Assembly (NCBI GenBank): GCA_947564645.1
Contig: CANOCU010000008.1
Location: 1 to 64,000, forward strand
Length of the DNA: 64,000 nt
Direction of reading: 5' to 3'
Origin: an uncultured Lachnospiraceae bacterium
Lineage (GTDB): Bacteria > Bacillota > Clostridia > Lachnospirales > Lachnospiraceae
Below the pieces are notes generated by a model. That model worked only from the letters and a program-made list of their open reading frames with translations, was not told the DNA's origin and made no database searches. Made by a program: the position numbers and the translations under genes. Positions 6,111 through 13,895 of the stretch are shown in pieces; positions within the stretch are counted from its first letter, which is position 1, and each line of letters starts with the position of its first letter.

Positions 6111-7394
6111 CTACGCCCTCACCATCTTATAAAGTTCCTCCGTGGCAAGCCGTGTCTTCGCAACGATATCTCCACAGTTTTGCGGAAAGCAATAATATTG
6201 TGCCCTGGCATCTCCGATAGAGATCACATCACCGATCTCATACCAGTAGAAATCGGAATACAGGCTGTAAGAGGCGGCCGGTTCCTGTACATAATCCAGC
6301 TTACCGTCACATCCGCTCAGATGAAATCCCTTTTCAGAATGCGTAAGGACACCCTCTCCCACCTGATAGATACAATCGGTATTCACCATCATATAGATCA
6401 GAACCGGAGCTTCCAGTCTGTAAGTCCCCGCCATCAGCTCCTGCCTGACGCATTCCCGCTGCCATCGGTACCAGTCCGGAATATGGGTAAATTCCGTATC
6501 GGGCGTCTCGCTCCCCTCGTCAGGAGCCAGAGCTCTCAGATAGCCATACTCCGTCAATTCATAGGTCTTGCCACAATGCCCACAGTCGATCCGGATCCCC
6601 TGTCCCGTCATCTGCCCTTCCGTCTTACAATGGGGACATTTGTACAGCATCCTGTTCAGCCCATCCGCCCGGAACGGCTCCCTGACCGCCACCCTGTTTT
6701 CCTGCTGCCACCGAAAATAGTCAAAGGTAAACTTTTCCCTCAGAATATCATTCAGTTCCTGCGCGGATTTCTTCTCGATCTCCTCCGGCGAAAGCAGATA
6801 TTCCACCTCCGCTGATACCCGCACTTTTCGAAGCTGCAGATTATTGTACAAAGGATCTCTCGCAAACGCTCCGTTTGTACGGATCATGACTACAGGCACC
6901 TTAAGCAGTTTCAGACACTTCCCCAGGCTCTCCGGCAGCGGCGTCTGTGTGCCGTCAAAACTGTAACTTGCCTCGGGAAACATCAGAATCGACGCTTTCA
7001 GTTCCCTGACCACATAGACCATATCCCGCACCAGCGTCACATCCATCATAAACTTCCTGGTAGGAATACAGCCGATCAGCCGCATCAGCCAACGCTTACC
7101 CACGAACCCGTCCGATGTGCAGATCACATGAAAGGGCCGGGAGATGAGCAGTCTCGCCGCGATCTTTAAGTCTATGAAGCTAGAATGGTTCATCAGCACC
7201 AGGCAGGGCTCCTTTTTCGCAAGCTTCTCTAACCCCTTTGTCCGAAAGGTAAAGCCGGTCATCCACAGATCCCAGACTGACAAAAGCAGCAGAATGATCC
7301 GGAAAAGCAGCCGCTGTCTCACCGGTTTCTCATGCAGCGGCGCCGGCAGTGCAAGTACTTCCTCATAACCCATCTTAGCGGTTTTTATCTTCAT
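6111..7394 (-). CDS. PlsC-type 1-acylglycerol-3-phosphate acyltransferase with C-terminal zinc ribbon
   Basis: The enzyme is expected to add an acyl chain to lysophosphatidate or a related lipid at the membrane. Seen: a hydrophobic segment near residue 30-45, the catalytic HX4D motif NHSSFIDL (about 70-75), and an FPEASYSFDG block that matches the FPEG motif. After about residue 245 there is an extra region with CPHC and CGHC knuckles that looks like a zinc ribbon, then a roughly 140-residue unrecognised tail. A start at 7392-7394 with AGAGAGGATT upstream was chosen. The long tail sets it apart from ordinary PlsC (about 240 residues). Substrate is not determinable here. Confidence 0.75.
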   Translation of the reverse strand: MKIKTAKMGYEEVLALPAPLHEKPVRQRLLFRIILLLLSVWDLWMTGFTFRTKGLEKLAKKEPCLVLMNHSSFIDLKIAARLLISRPFHVICTSDGFVGKRWLMRLIGCIPTRKFMMDVTLVRDMVYVVRELKASILMFPEASYSFDGTQTPLPESLGKCLKLLKVPVVMIRTNGAFARDPLYNNLQLRKVRVSAEVEYLLSPEEIEKKSAQELNDILREKFTFDYFRWQQENRVAVREPFRADGLNRMLYKCPHCKTEGQMTGQGIRIDCGHCGKTYELTEYGYLRALAPDEGSETPDTEFTHIPDWYRWQRECVRQELMAGTYRLEAPVLIYMMVNTDCIYQVGEGVLTHSEKGFHLSGCDGKLDYVQEPAASYSLYSDFYWYEIGDVISIGDARAQYYCFPQNCGDIVAKTRLATEELYKMVRA

Positions 7395-7430
7395 AATGTA
7401 TAATCCTCTCTGATACGCAATCACCTGTTG

Positions 7431-7500
7431 TCTTCTGTTGTCTTCTGTTGTCTTCTATTGTCTTCTGTTATCTTCTGCTATCTTCTGTCATATTCCGTCA
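7431..7500. repeat. Seven tandem 10-bp repeats (TCTTCTGTTG-like) across the tcdA stop codon
   Basis: Units run 7431-7440, 7441-7450 and so on to 7491-7500; the first three are the most uniform and the last is the most diverged. The tcdA stop codon (7478-7480) lies within the fifth unit. A 10-bp unit is not a multiple of three, so changes in copy number inside the coding part would alter the TcdA C-terminus. Confidence 0.8.
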
Positions 7501-8194
7501 GATCCCGCACCACTTCCCCGGCAAGTAACAGGCCTGCCACCGAAGGCACAAAAGCCACACTACCCGGAACTGCTCTGCGCATCGAATCTTCCTGCTCCTG
7601 TCCCTGTGGTGTAAGCGCTTCTTCCTCAGAATAGACTACCTTCAGATGCTCCACATGCCTTTTCCTCAGTTCCCTGCGCATGACCCTGGCCAGAGGACAA
7701 ACTTTCGTCTCATAGATGTCCGCTACCCGAAAGGCGCCTGCATCCAGCTTGTTTCCGGCACCCATACTGCTGATCACGGGTACCTGGCTCCCCTGTGCCC
7801 GCAGGATCAGCTCGATCTTCGCCGTCACGGTATCTACTGCATCCACCACATAATCATATTCCGGAAAAGGAAACTGCCCCGCATTCTCCGGGAGAAAGAA
7901 GCACTGATGCACATGCACTACCGCCTCCGGATTGATCTCCAGGATCCTCTCCCGCATTACCTCCGTCTTATAACGTCCTATTGTCTTATGGGTAGCAATG
8001 ATCTGCCGGTTCAGATTGGACAGGCACACCCTGTCGTTATCAATCAAATCAAATGCTCCCACGCCGCTTCGCGCAAGCGCCTCGCATACATAGCCGCCCA
8101 CACCGCCGATCCCAAACACCGCCACCCGGGAATGTGCCAGCTTCTCCATGGCCTCATGCCCAAGCAGCGCCTCTGTTCTTACAAATTGCTCCAT
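7478..8194 (-). CDS. tcdA: tRNA threonylcarbamoyladenosine dehydratase TcdA (ThiF/MoeB fold)
   Basis: TcdA uses ATP to cyclise t6A37 in ANN-decoding tRNAs to ct6A. Seen: the nucleotide-binding GIGGVGGYVCEAL motif near residues 28-40, the DNDRVCLSNLNRQ block typical of E1-like enzymes, VDAVDTVTAKI, and a conserved KVCPLARVMRRELRKR segment. The start at 8194 has an AGGTG ribosome binding site 7 nt upstream. The in-frame ATG at 8209 has its AGGAG only 2 nt away and was not chosen. Length (238 aa) is normal. The 3' end is built of 10-bp repeats. Confidence 0.9.
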   Translation of the reverse strand: MEQFVRTEALLGHEAMEKLAHSRVAVFGIGGVGGYVCEALARSGVGAFDLIDNDRVCLSNLNRQIIATHKTIGRYKTEVMRERILEINPEAVVHVHQCFFLPENAGQFPFPEYDYVVDAVDTVTAKIELILRAQGSQVPVISSMGAGNKLDAGAFRVADIYETKVCPLARVMRRELRKRHVEHLKVVYSEEEALTPQGQEQEDSMRRAVPGSVAFVPSVAGLLLAGEVVRDLTEYDRR

Positions 8195-8301
8195 CCCGTT
8201 ACACCTCATTTCTCCTCTTCACACCACTATACCCTGTTTCATCACATTACACAACCTTATAACGGTTTATCAGTTTAACCCGTTGCTTTTCTGCGGGGTT
8301 G

Positions 8302-8329
8302 TTGACTTTTTCCCCATATCGCCTATAAT
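8302..8329 (+). promoter_or_regulatory. Promoter of the flavodiiron protein gene
   Basis: TTGACT (8302-8307) and TATAAT (8324-8329) are spaced by 16 nt, 75 bp upstream of the ATG at 8404, which has an AAAGGAG site. Confidence 0.65.
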
Positions 8330-8403
8330 ATAAGCTACGGAAACAAACAGATCCGTATTACGACCCACCAGATCTAATATTATATGATAAAGGAGCTTAA
8401 CCA

Positions 8404-9561
8404 ATGGAAATCACACAGGATATTCGCTACGCAGGTGTAAACGATCACAACATAGACCTCTTCGAAGGCCAGTATACAGTGGAAAACGGCATGGCATACA
8501 ATTCCTACGTCATCCTCGATGAGAAAACAGTTGTTATGGATACGGTCGATACCAATTTTCTCGAAGAGTGGATGCAGAATCTGAGACAGATCCTCGGCAC
8601 GCGCACGCCGGATTATCTGGTCGTACAGCATATGGAGCCCGATCACTCCGCCAATATCAGCGCTTTTCTCGAGGTCTATCCGGATGCAGTCATCGTCTCT
8701 TCCGCTCCGGCATTCAACATGATGAAACAATTCTTCGGTACGGACTATGCAGACAGACGCCTGGTCGTCAAGGAAGGGGATACCTTATCCCTGGGCGTAC
8801 ATACCCTGCAGTTTATCGGTGCACCGATGGTTCACTGGCCGGAAGTCATCGTAACCTATGACCGGCACGACAAGGTGCTCTTCTCTGCAGACGGATTCGG
8901 TAAGTTCGGAGCGTTGGACGTTGAGGAGGACTGGGCCTGCGAAGCGCGCCGTTACTACTTCGGTATCGTCGGTAAATTCGGTATGCAGGTACAGAATCTG
9001 TTAAAGAAAGCGTCGGCTCTGGACATTCAGATCATCTGCCCGCTGCATGGTCCGGTCTTAAAGGACAATCTTGAATATTATGTAAACCTGTATCAGATCT
9101 GGTCTTCCTACAGCGTTGAGTCAGAAGGCGTTATGATCGCTTACACTTCCGTATACGGCAATACGAAAGCCGCAGCCCTGCTTCTTGCCGACAAGCTTAA
9201 GGCCAAAGGATGCCCCAAAGTAGTCGTTGCAGATCTGGCACGCGAAGACATGGCAGAGTGCATGGAAGACGCCTTCCGCTACGGCAAACTGGTCCTTGCC
9301 ACCACCACTTATAACACGGACATGTTCCCCTTTATGCGGGAATTTATCAATGAGCTGATCGGACACAATTATCAGAACCGCACCGTTGCCCTGATCGAGA
9401 ACGGTTCCTGGGCTCCACTGGCCGCGAAGGCTATGCGGACCAGACTGGAAACCTGCAAGGATATCACCTTCGCAGAGCATACCGTACAGATCCGCTCCGC
9501 ATTAAACGACGAAAGCATTGCGCAGATCGAGGCGTTGGCCGAAGAGCTTTGCTGCGGCTGA
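8404..9561 (+). CDS. fprA: FprA-type flavodiiron protein (A-type flavoprotein)
   Basis: Flavodiiron proteins reduce O2 to water or NO to N2O in anaerobes. Seen: a metallo-beta-lactamase-like domain with HMEPDH ligands (H76, E78, D80, H81), H144 in APMVHWPE, the SADGFGKFG acid ligand near 160 and PLHGP near 222. A flavodoxin domain begins near 250 with AYTSVYGNTKAAA for FMN binding. The 385-residue length is standard. No rubredoxin or NADH oxidoreductase domain is fused, so electrons must come from a separate protein. It is monocistronic, with its own promoter and terminator, as expected for an oxygen-stress gene. Confidence 0.92.
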   Translation: MEITQDIRYAGVNDHNIDLFEGQYTVENGMAYNSYVILDEKTVVMDTVDTNFLEEWMQNLRQILGTRTPDYLVVQHMEPDHSANISAFLEVYPDAVIVSSAPAFNMMKQFFGTDYADRRLVVKEGDTLSLGVHTLQFIGAPMVHWPEVIVTYDRHDKVLFSADGFGKFGALDVEEDWACEARRYYFGIVGKFGMQVQNLLKKASALDIQIICPLHGPVLKDNLEYYVNLYQIWSSYSVESEGVMIAYTSVYGNTKAAALLLADKLKAKGCPKVVVADLAREDMAECMEDAFRYGKLVLATTTYNTDMFPFMREFINELIGHNYQNRTVALIENGSWAPLAAKAMRTRLETCKDITFAEHTVQIRSALNDESIAQIEALAEELCCG

Positions 9562-9582
9562 ACTGCTACCTTTCTCTGCTTA

Positions 9583-9621
9583 AAATGCCCGCTGTCCCTT
9601 TACAGGATGGCGGGCATTTCC
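9583..9621 (+). terminator. Terminator after the flavodiiron protein gene
   Basis: AAATGCCCGC (9583-9592) pairs with GCGGGCATTT (9610-9619), and G-U pairs extend the stem inward. A short T run follows. Confidence 0.7.
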
Positions 9622-9664
9622 TTATAATTTCCTCATACCATGTATCATCAGGCTCATAAGCCTC

Positions 9665-10270
9665 CTATGCATCCACTCCCAGCTTGCGCAGTTCTTCGAT
9701 CGCCTGCTGCTGATCATGAAAATGGATCGTGTGAATGCCGAACTTCTCCGCACCGGCCAGATTCGGCACCGTATCGTCCATAAAGACGCATTCTTCCGGC
9801 TGCAGATGATAGCGATCAATCAACAGCTGATAAATCTCCGGCATCGGTTTGATGACCTTCTCCCGATAAGACAGGATTCCGCCATCCATATATGGGATAA
9901 AATCCAGTGCATGTGCGCACTCCGTCTCCGCCTTCTCAGAGAAATTGGACAAATATAACACGCGATATCCTTTCTGCTTAAGATCCTGGATCCAGGGAAT
10001 CGCATACTCATTGCGCCGCACCATCGAACCCACATCTGACAGCACCCTGTAGATGTCCTGCCCGATCTCCGGATCCGACGCCACAAAGGCGCTCACGATC
10101 TCCTCCTTGCTCATAACACCCCTGTCGAACTCGTTCCATACCGGATTCTTCACGGTCGCCTTCGCAATACGCTCCACCATCTCATCATCATATCCAAAAC
10201 TCTCATAGTGCTCGCGCCAGGTAAAATCTGCCAGCACATTTCCAATATCGAATATCATTGTCGTTATCAT
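9665..10270 (-). CDS. HAD superfamily (subfamily IA) hydrolase
   Basis: A small-molecule phosphatase or dehalogenase-like enzyme. Seen: motif I FDIGNVLADF (nucleophile D8), motif II LYLSNFS, the lysine of motif III in EKVIKPMPEIY, and motif IV VFMDDTVPN. A helical cap lies between residues 15 and 85. The IGNV form of motif I matches the YihX/AGP-like group, which suggests sugar phosphates as substrates, but that is inference. A ribosome binding site AGAGGAAAAGAG is present. It lies 12 bp after the LysR-type gene on the same strand and may be co-transcribed with it. Confidence 0.85.
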   Translation of the reverse strand: MITTMIFDIGNVLADFTWREHYESFGYDDEMVERIAKATVKNPVWNEFDRGVMSKEEIVSAFVASDPEIGQDIYRVLSDVGSMVRRNEYAIPWIQDLKQKGYRVLYLSNFSEKAETECAHALDFIPYMDGGILSYREKVIKPMPEIYQLLIDRYHLQPEECVFMDDTVPNLAGAEKFGIHTIHFHDQQQAIEELRKLGVDA

Positions 10271-10282
10271 CTCTTTTCCTCT

Positions 10283-11176
10283 CTAAATGCCTAACAGCTC
10301 TAACAGATTCTTCGCCGCCACCGACAGCGGATTCCTGGGATTTGTCACCACACAGAAATGACGCTTCGGAATGATCCTGTTAAAGCGCAGTTCAAACAGG
10401 GCTCCTTCTTCCAGATATTCTCTGGCAAACTCCCTGACGACGCACCCCACTCCCAGATTACGCAATGCAAACTGCACGATCATATCACTGGTAGCCAGTT
10501 CAAATTCCGGATGGATCAGTACATTATTCTGTCTTAAAAAAGCCTCCATATGGCTTCTTGTGCTGGTGATACCTTCCAGACAGATGAGCGGCATCTTCTC
10601 CAATTCCTGAAGATCCAGCATACGGTTCTTATAGGGAATGAATTTCCGGCCTGCCACAAAGACATCCTCGATCTCCTGCACCACACTGGCCTGCAGGTCA
10701 CTCCTGCTCTCAAAAGGCGTGCTCACCACGCCGAAATCTATTTTGCCATCCTGCAGATTGAGCAGGGTCTCCGGTGTCGGCGCATTGCTGACTGCTACCT
10801 TGATCTGCGGATACTTCTCATGAAACCTCTCCAGATAGGGCAGCAGATAAAACTGCAGCGTCATATCACTGGCGCCGATATGGATCTCACCCAGCTCCAG
10901 ATTTAACATCTGCCTTAATTTCTGTTCACCCAAAGCGATCTGCTCATATGCCTTGGCCACATATCCATAGAGCAGTTCTCCTTCCGTCGTCAGCCGCACT
11001 CCCTTCGCCGCCCTGGTAAAAAGCTTGACGCGAAGAGCCCTCTCCAACTGCTTTACGGACTGGCTGACTGCGGGTTGGGAGATATTTAATTCCCCTGCTG
11101 CCACAGTCAGGCTGCCCGCTCTGGCTACATGACAGAATACTTTATAATATTCCAGATTATTCACCGTTTCCATCAT
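10283..11176 (-). CDS. LysR-type transcriptional regulator
   Basis: The 297-residue length is normal. The N-terminal winged helix-turn-helix (about 8-66) includes GSLTVAAGELNISQPAVSQSVKQLE, and a periplasmic-binding-like effector domain follows from about 92. It is in line with, and 15 bp downstream of, the SDR gene, and 12 bp upstream of the HAD gene. LysR regulators usually govern neighbouring or divergent genes, so the SDR or HAD may be targets, which is inference. The ribosome binding site is weak for the ATG at 11176, and a start a few codons later is possible. Confidence 0.88.
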   Translation of the reverse strand: MMETVNNLEYYKVFCHVARAGSLTVAAGELNISQPAVSQSVKQLERALRVKLFTRAAKGVRLTTEGELLYGYVAKAYEQIALGEQKLRQMLNLELGEIHIGASDMTLQFYLLPYLERFHEKYPQIKVAVSNAPTPETLLNLQDGKIDFGVVSTPFESRSDLQASVVQEIEDVFVAGRKFIPYKNRMLDLQELEKMPLICLEGITSTRSHMEAFLRQNNVLIHPEFELATSDMIVQFALRNLGVGCVVREFAREYLEEGALFELRFNRIIPKRHFCVVTNPRNPLSVAAKNLLELLGI

Positions 11177-11191
11177 TTTGACTGACTGCTT

Positions 11192-11938
11192 TTAGCTTCT
11201 GGCCAATCCGTCAACATGAAGCACCTCGCCGCTGATATAGGATGCCATATCCGATGCCAGGAAGACGAACGCATTCGCAATGTCCTCGGGCTGGCCCATG
11301 CGGCGCAGCGGAATCTGCGCGATCATCGGATCGATCACTTCCTTCGGTACGGAGCGCATCATATCCGTGTAGGTGATACCGGGCGCTACCGCATTGACCC
11401 TGATCCCCTTAGGGCCCAGTTCTCTGGCCAGGGAAAGCGTGAACCCGTTGACGGCGAATTTGGACGTCGGATAAGCGATCCCTGCCGGCTGCCCATACTG
11501 GCTCACCATGGAAGAGGTATTCAGGATCACACCGGATCCCGCCGCCACCATGGACTCGCTGACCGCTCTGGAGCAGTTAAAGACCCCCTTGACATTCAGG
11601 TCCATGACCTTCTCGAATTTCTCTGCCGTGTAATCCACGAAAGGCGTGCTCTCCGAAACGCCCGCATTGTTGACCAGAATATCGATCCGGCCGTATTTCT
11701 CCACGATCGCATCGAAAGCAGCCTTGACCGCGCCGTAATCAGACAGATCCGGCCAAATTCCTTCTACCACTGCATCCCGGTAAGCTTCCTTCAACTTACT
11801 GACGGCAGTATCTGCCGTCTCCTGGCGGCTCGCACAGAGTACCACCTTCGCGCCTTCCCTGATAAATGCCTCCACAGTGGCATAACCGATCCCCCTGCTG
11901 CCGCCCGTTACGACTGCAACCTTATTCTCCAATAACAT
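11192..11938 (-). CDS. Short-chain dehydrogenase/reductase (FabG/BaiA-like)
   Basis: An NAD(P)-dependent oxidoreductase. Seen: the cofactor motif TGGSRGIG (11-18), NNAG (90-93), the catalytic serine in NTSS (about 142), Y156 and K160 in YPTSK, and a C-terminal SGEVLHVDG block. The pattern of VVTGGSRGIG, PDL near 63 and VAPGITYTDMM recalls both FabG and the BaiA bile-acid 3-alpha-hydroxysteroid dehydrogenases of gut clostridia. It stands alone, without other fatty acid genes, which makes a fatty acid synthesis role less likely. The substrate cannot be fixed from sequence. RBS AAAGGAGG is good. Confidence 0.85.
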   Translation of the reverse strand: MLLENKVAVVTGGSRGIGYATVEAFIREGAKVVLCASRQETADTAVSKLKEAYRDAVVEGIWPDLSDYGAVKAAFDAIVEKYGRIDILVNNAGVSESTPFVDYTAEKFEKVMDLNVKGVFNCSRAVSESMVAAGSGVILNTSSMVSQYGQPAGIAYPTSKFAVNGFTLSLARELGPKGIRVNAVAPGITYTDMMRSVPKEVIDPMIAQIPLRRMGQPEDIANAFVFLASDMASYISGEVLHVDGLARS

Positions 11939-12055
11939 GATATCATCCTCCTTTATGTCTGCACAGACGCTCCGGCCTCACAAGATTCCCCGCAATAACC
12001 AAAAAGCCTGCTTTTGCCTTAGTATATCATAAAATTCGGACTTCAACCAGTTCCT

Positions 12056-13342
12056 TTATAAAGAGCTCTTCCGGTAAATAATATCCTCCCGGCCCGGCCC
12101 GTTGGACACCATCGTGATCGGATACCCGATGCGCTTTTCGATAAACTCCACATAGTTACGACAATTCTCCGGCAGCTCTTCATAGTTCCTGATACCCCGG
12201 ATATCGCACTTCCATCCCGGCAGTCTCTCTAATACCGGCTTTGCCTTTTCCAGTTTACAGGTCACGGGGAAGTCCGTGGTCACCTCGCCGTCTATCTCAT
12301 AACCCACACATACCGGGATCTCATCCAGATACCCGAGCACATCCAGAACGGTAAAGGCAACATCCGTAGTCCCCTGCAGACGGCAGCCGTACCTGGAGGC
12401 CACGCAGTCGAACCATCCCATTCGTCTGGGACGTCCTGTCGTCGCGCCAAATTCGCCGCCGTCTCCGCCGCGGCGTCTGAGTTCATCCGCCTCTTGCCCG
12501 AAGATCTCCGAAACGAAAGCGCCGGCCCCCACCGCAGAGGAATATGCCTTACATACCGTGATGATCTCCCTGATCTCATGAGGCGGCAGACCGGCGCCGA
12601 TGGCGCCGAAAGCTGCCAGGGTAGAGGAAGAAGTCACCATCGGATAGATGCCGTGGTCCGGATCCTTCAAAGTGCCAAGCTGCCCCTCCAGAAGAATCGT
12701 CTTTCCCTCGTGCAGCGCCTGGTGCAGGAAGGCGGACACATCGCACACATACGGGGCGATCATTTCCCTGTATTCATGCAGTGTTTGCAGCAATTCCTCC
12801 GCCCTGATCACCGGCTTGTGATACAGATGTTCCAGAATCACGTTCTTCATTTCACTGACACGCACTACTTTTTCCCGAAGAAGCGCTTCATCAAAAAGCT
12901 CGCTCACCTGAAAACCGATCTTCGCATATTTATCCGAATAAAACGGCGCAATGCCTGATTTCGTGGATCCGAATGACTTGCCTCCCAGACGCTCCTCCTC
13001 ATACTGGTCAAAAAGGATATGATAGGGCATGACCATCTGGCATCTGTCGGATACCAGGATCTTCGGCATCGGCACATTCCTGTCCGTGACCGACTTGATC
13101 TCATTCATCAGGATCGGAATATTTAACGCGACGCCGTTGCCGATCACACTCGTCGTATGGCCGTAGAAAACGCCTGACGGTAACGTGTGCAGCGCAAATT
13201 TACCATAATTGTTTACGATCGTATGCCCCGCATTGGCGCCCCCCTGAAACCGAACGATGATATCCGCCTTCTCGGCCAGCATATCCGTTATCTTACCTTT
13301 GCCTTCATCTCCCCAGTTAGCTCCTACCACTGCCTTTACCAT
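12056..13342 (-). CDS. purA: Adenylosuccinate synthase PurA
   Basis: Catalyses the GTP-dependent joining of IMP and aspartate in AMP synthesis. Seen: the GTP-binding GDEGKGK loop (residues 11-17), NAGHTIV with the catalytic histidine, the SSSTLAAFGAIGAG region and a GATTGRPRRMGWFD block. The start at 13342 follows AGGAGG at 7-8 nt. At 428 residues it is of normal length. It is monocistronic. Its leader contains a perfect 16-bp palindrome about 50 bp upstream of the start. Confidence 0.95.
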   Translation of the reverse strand: MVKAVVGANWGDEGKGKITDMLAEKADIIVRFQGGANAGHTIVNNYGKFALHTLPSGVFYGHTTSVIGNGVALNIPILMNEIKSVTDRNVPMPKILVSDRCQMVMPYHILFDQYEEERLGGKSFGSTKSGIAPFYSDKYAKIGFQVSELFDEALLREKVVRVSEMKNVILEHLYHKPVIRAEELLQTLHEYREMIAPYVCDVSAFLHQALHEGKTILLEGQLGTLKDPDHGIYPMVTSSSTLAAFGAIGAGLPPHEIREIITVCKAYSSAVGAGAFVSEIFGQEADELRRRGGDGGEFGATTGRPRRMGWFDCVASRYGCRLQGTTDVAFTVLDVLGYLDEIPVCVGYEIDGEVTTDFPVTCKLEKAKPVLERLPGWKCDIRGIRNYEELPENCRNYVEFIEKRIGYPITMVSNGPGREDIIYRKSSL

Positions 13343-13389
13343 TGTGCATCCTCCTGCTCTTGTTATACGCACTCCATTCTTTCACATAA

Positions 13390-13405
13390 TGGAAGTTTAC
13401 TTCCA
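13390..13405. promoter_or_regulatory. Perfect palindrome in the purA leader
   Basis: TGGAAGT and ACTTCCA flank a 2-nt centre (TGGAAGTTTACTTCCA). It lies 8-23 nt after the predicted transcription start and 48 bp before the purA ATG. It is too tight for a good hairpin and looks like a protein operator. No PurR box or purine riboswitch was recognised. Confidence 0.45.
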
Positions 13406-13419
13406 AAGCTTACCTGCTG

Positions 13420-13448
13420 ATTATACAGCGTTCTTATTCATAAGTAAA
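13420..13448 (-). promoter_or_regulatory. Promoter of purA
   Basis: TTTACT (13443-13448) and TATAAT (13420-13425) are spaced by 17 nt on the minus strand. The start site would be near 13413. Confidence 0.55.
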
Positions 13449-13463
13449 ATCAATATTTATTAT

Positions 13464-13492
13464 ATATATTATCACTTTGGCTGATAATATAT
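13464..13492. terminator. AT-rich hairpin between arsR and purA
   Basis: ATATATTATCA (13464-13474) and TGATAATATAT (13482-13492) form an 11-bp perfect stem with a 7-nt loop. It follows the arsR stop by about 45 bp and precedes the purA -35. The lack of GC pairs and of a clear U-run makes termination uncertain, and an operator is also possible. Confidence 0.4.
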
Positions 13493-13536
13493 CTTATCCT
13501 GGCTTCCCATGCTTCCACACTGCGCAGTCCAAACAT

Positions 13537-13890
13537 CTAATTAAGCGGACAGGAAATCCTGAACATATCCTCGCAGGCCCGATGGACAAGCTGCGCCTGC
13601 GACGTATCTGCCAGCCTGTAATAGATCTCTTTTCCATCCCGTCTGCTCACGATCAGCCCGCTCTTACGCAGCAGCCTCAGATGATGGGACACCGCCGGAT
13701 CACTCATCTCCATAACAGCTGCTATATTACTGACACATTCCTCACAGTGACAAAGAAGCCACAAGATCCTTAGTCTTGTGCCGTCGCTGATCTGCTTAAA
13801 TATCCCGGCGGCCTGTATGCAATCCTCCTGGCTTGGCAGCTTCGCCAGCACCTTCTCTATATTCTGCCCATGGTCATGCGGAAGATTCAT
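13537..13890 (-). CDS. ArsR/SmtB-family metal-sensing repressor of the cadA operon
   Basis: The 117-residue protein has a winged helix (about 25-100). LLCHCEECVSNIAAVM matches the cysteine-bearing alpha-3 metal site of CadC/ArsR sensors, and DPAVSHHLRLLRKSGLI is the recognition helix. A histidine-rich start (PHDHG) may also bind metal. The ATG at 13890 has GGGAGG 8 nt upstream, within the end of the ATPase gene. The ATPase stop is only 5 bp before it, so translation is likely coupled. Expected role: derepression of the exporter by Zn(II), Cd(II) or Pb(II). Confidence 0.88.
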   Translation of the reverse strand: MNLPHDHGQNIEKVLAKLPSQEDCIQAAGIFKQISDGTRLRILWLLCHCEECVSNIAAVMEMSDPAVSHHLRLLRKSGLIVSRRDGKEIYYRLADTSQAQLVHRACEDMFRISCPLN

Positions 13891-13895
13891 CAATC

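Noticed and set aside
11192..11938. Assignment of the SDR as a bile-acid dehydrogenase (BaiA)
   Set aside because: Motif similarity is shared with many FabG-like reductases and no other bai gene is nearby.
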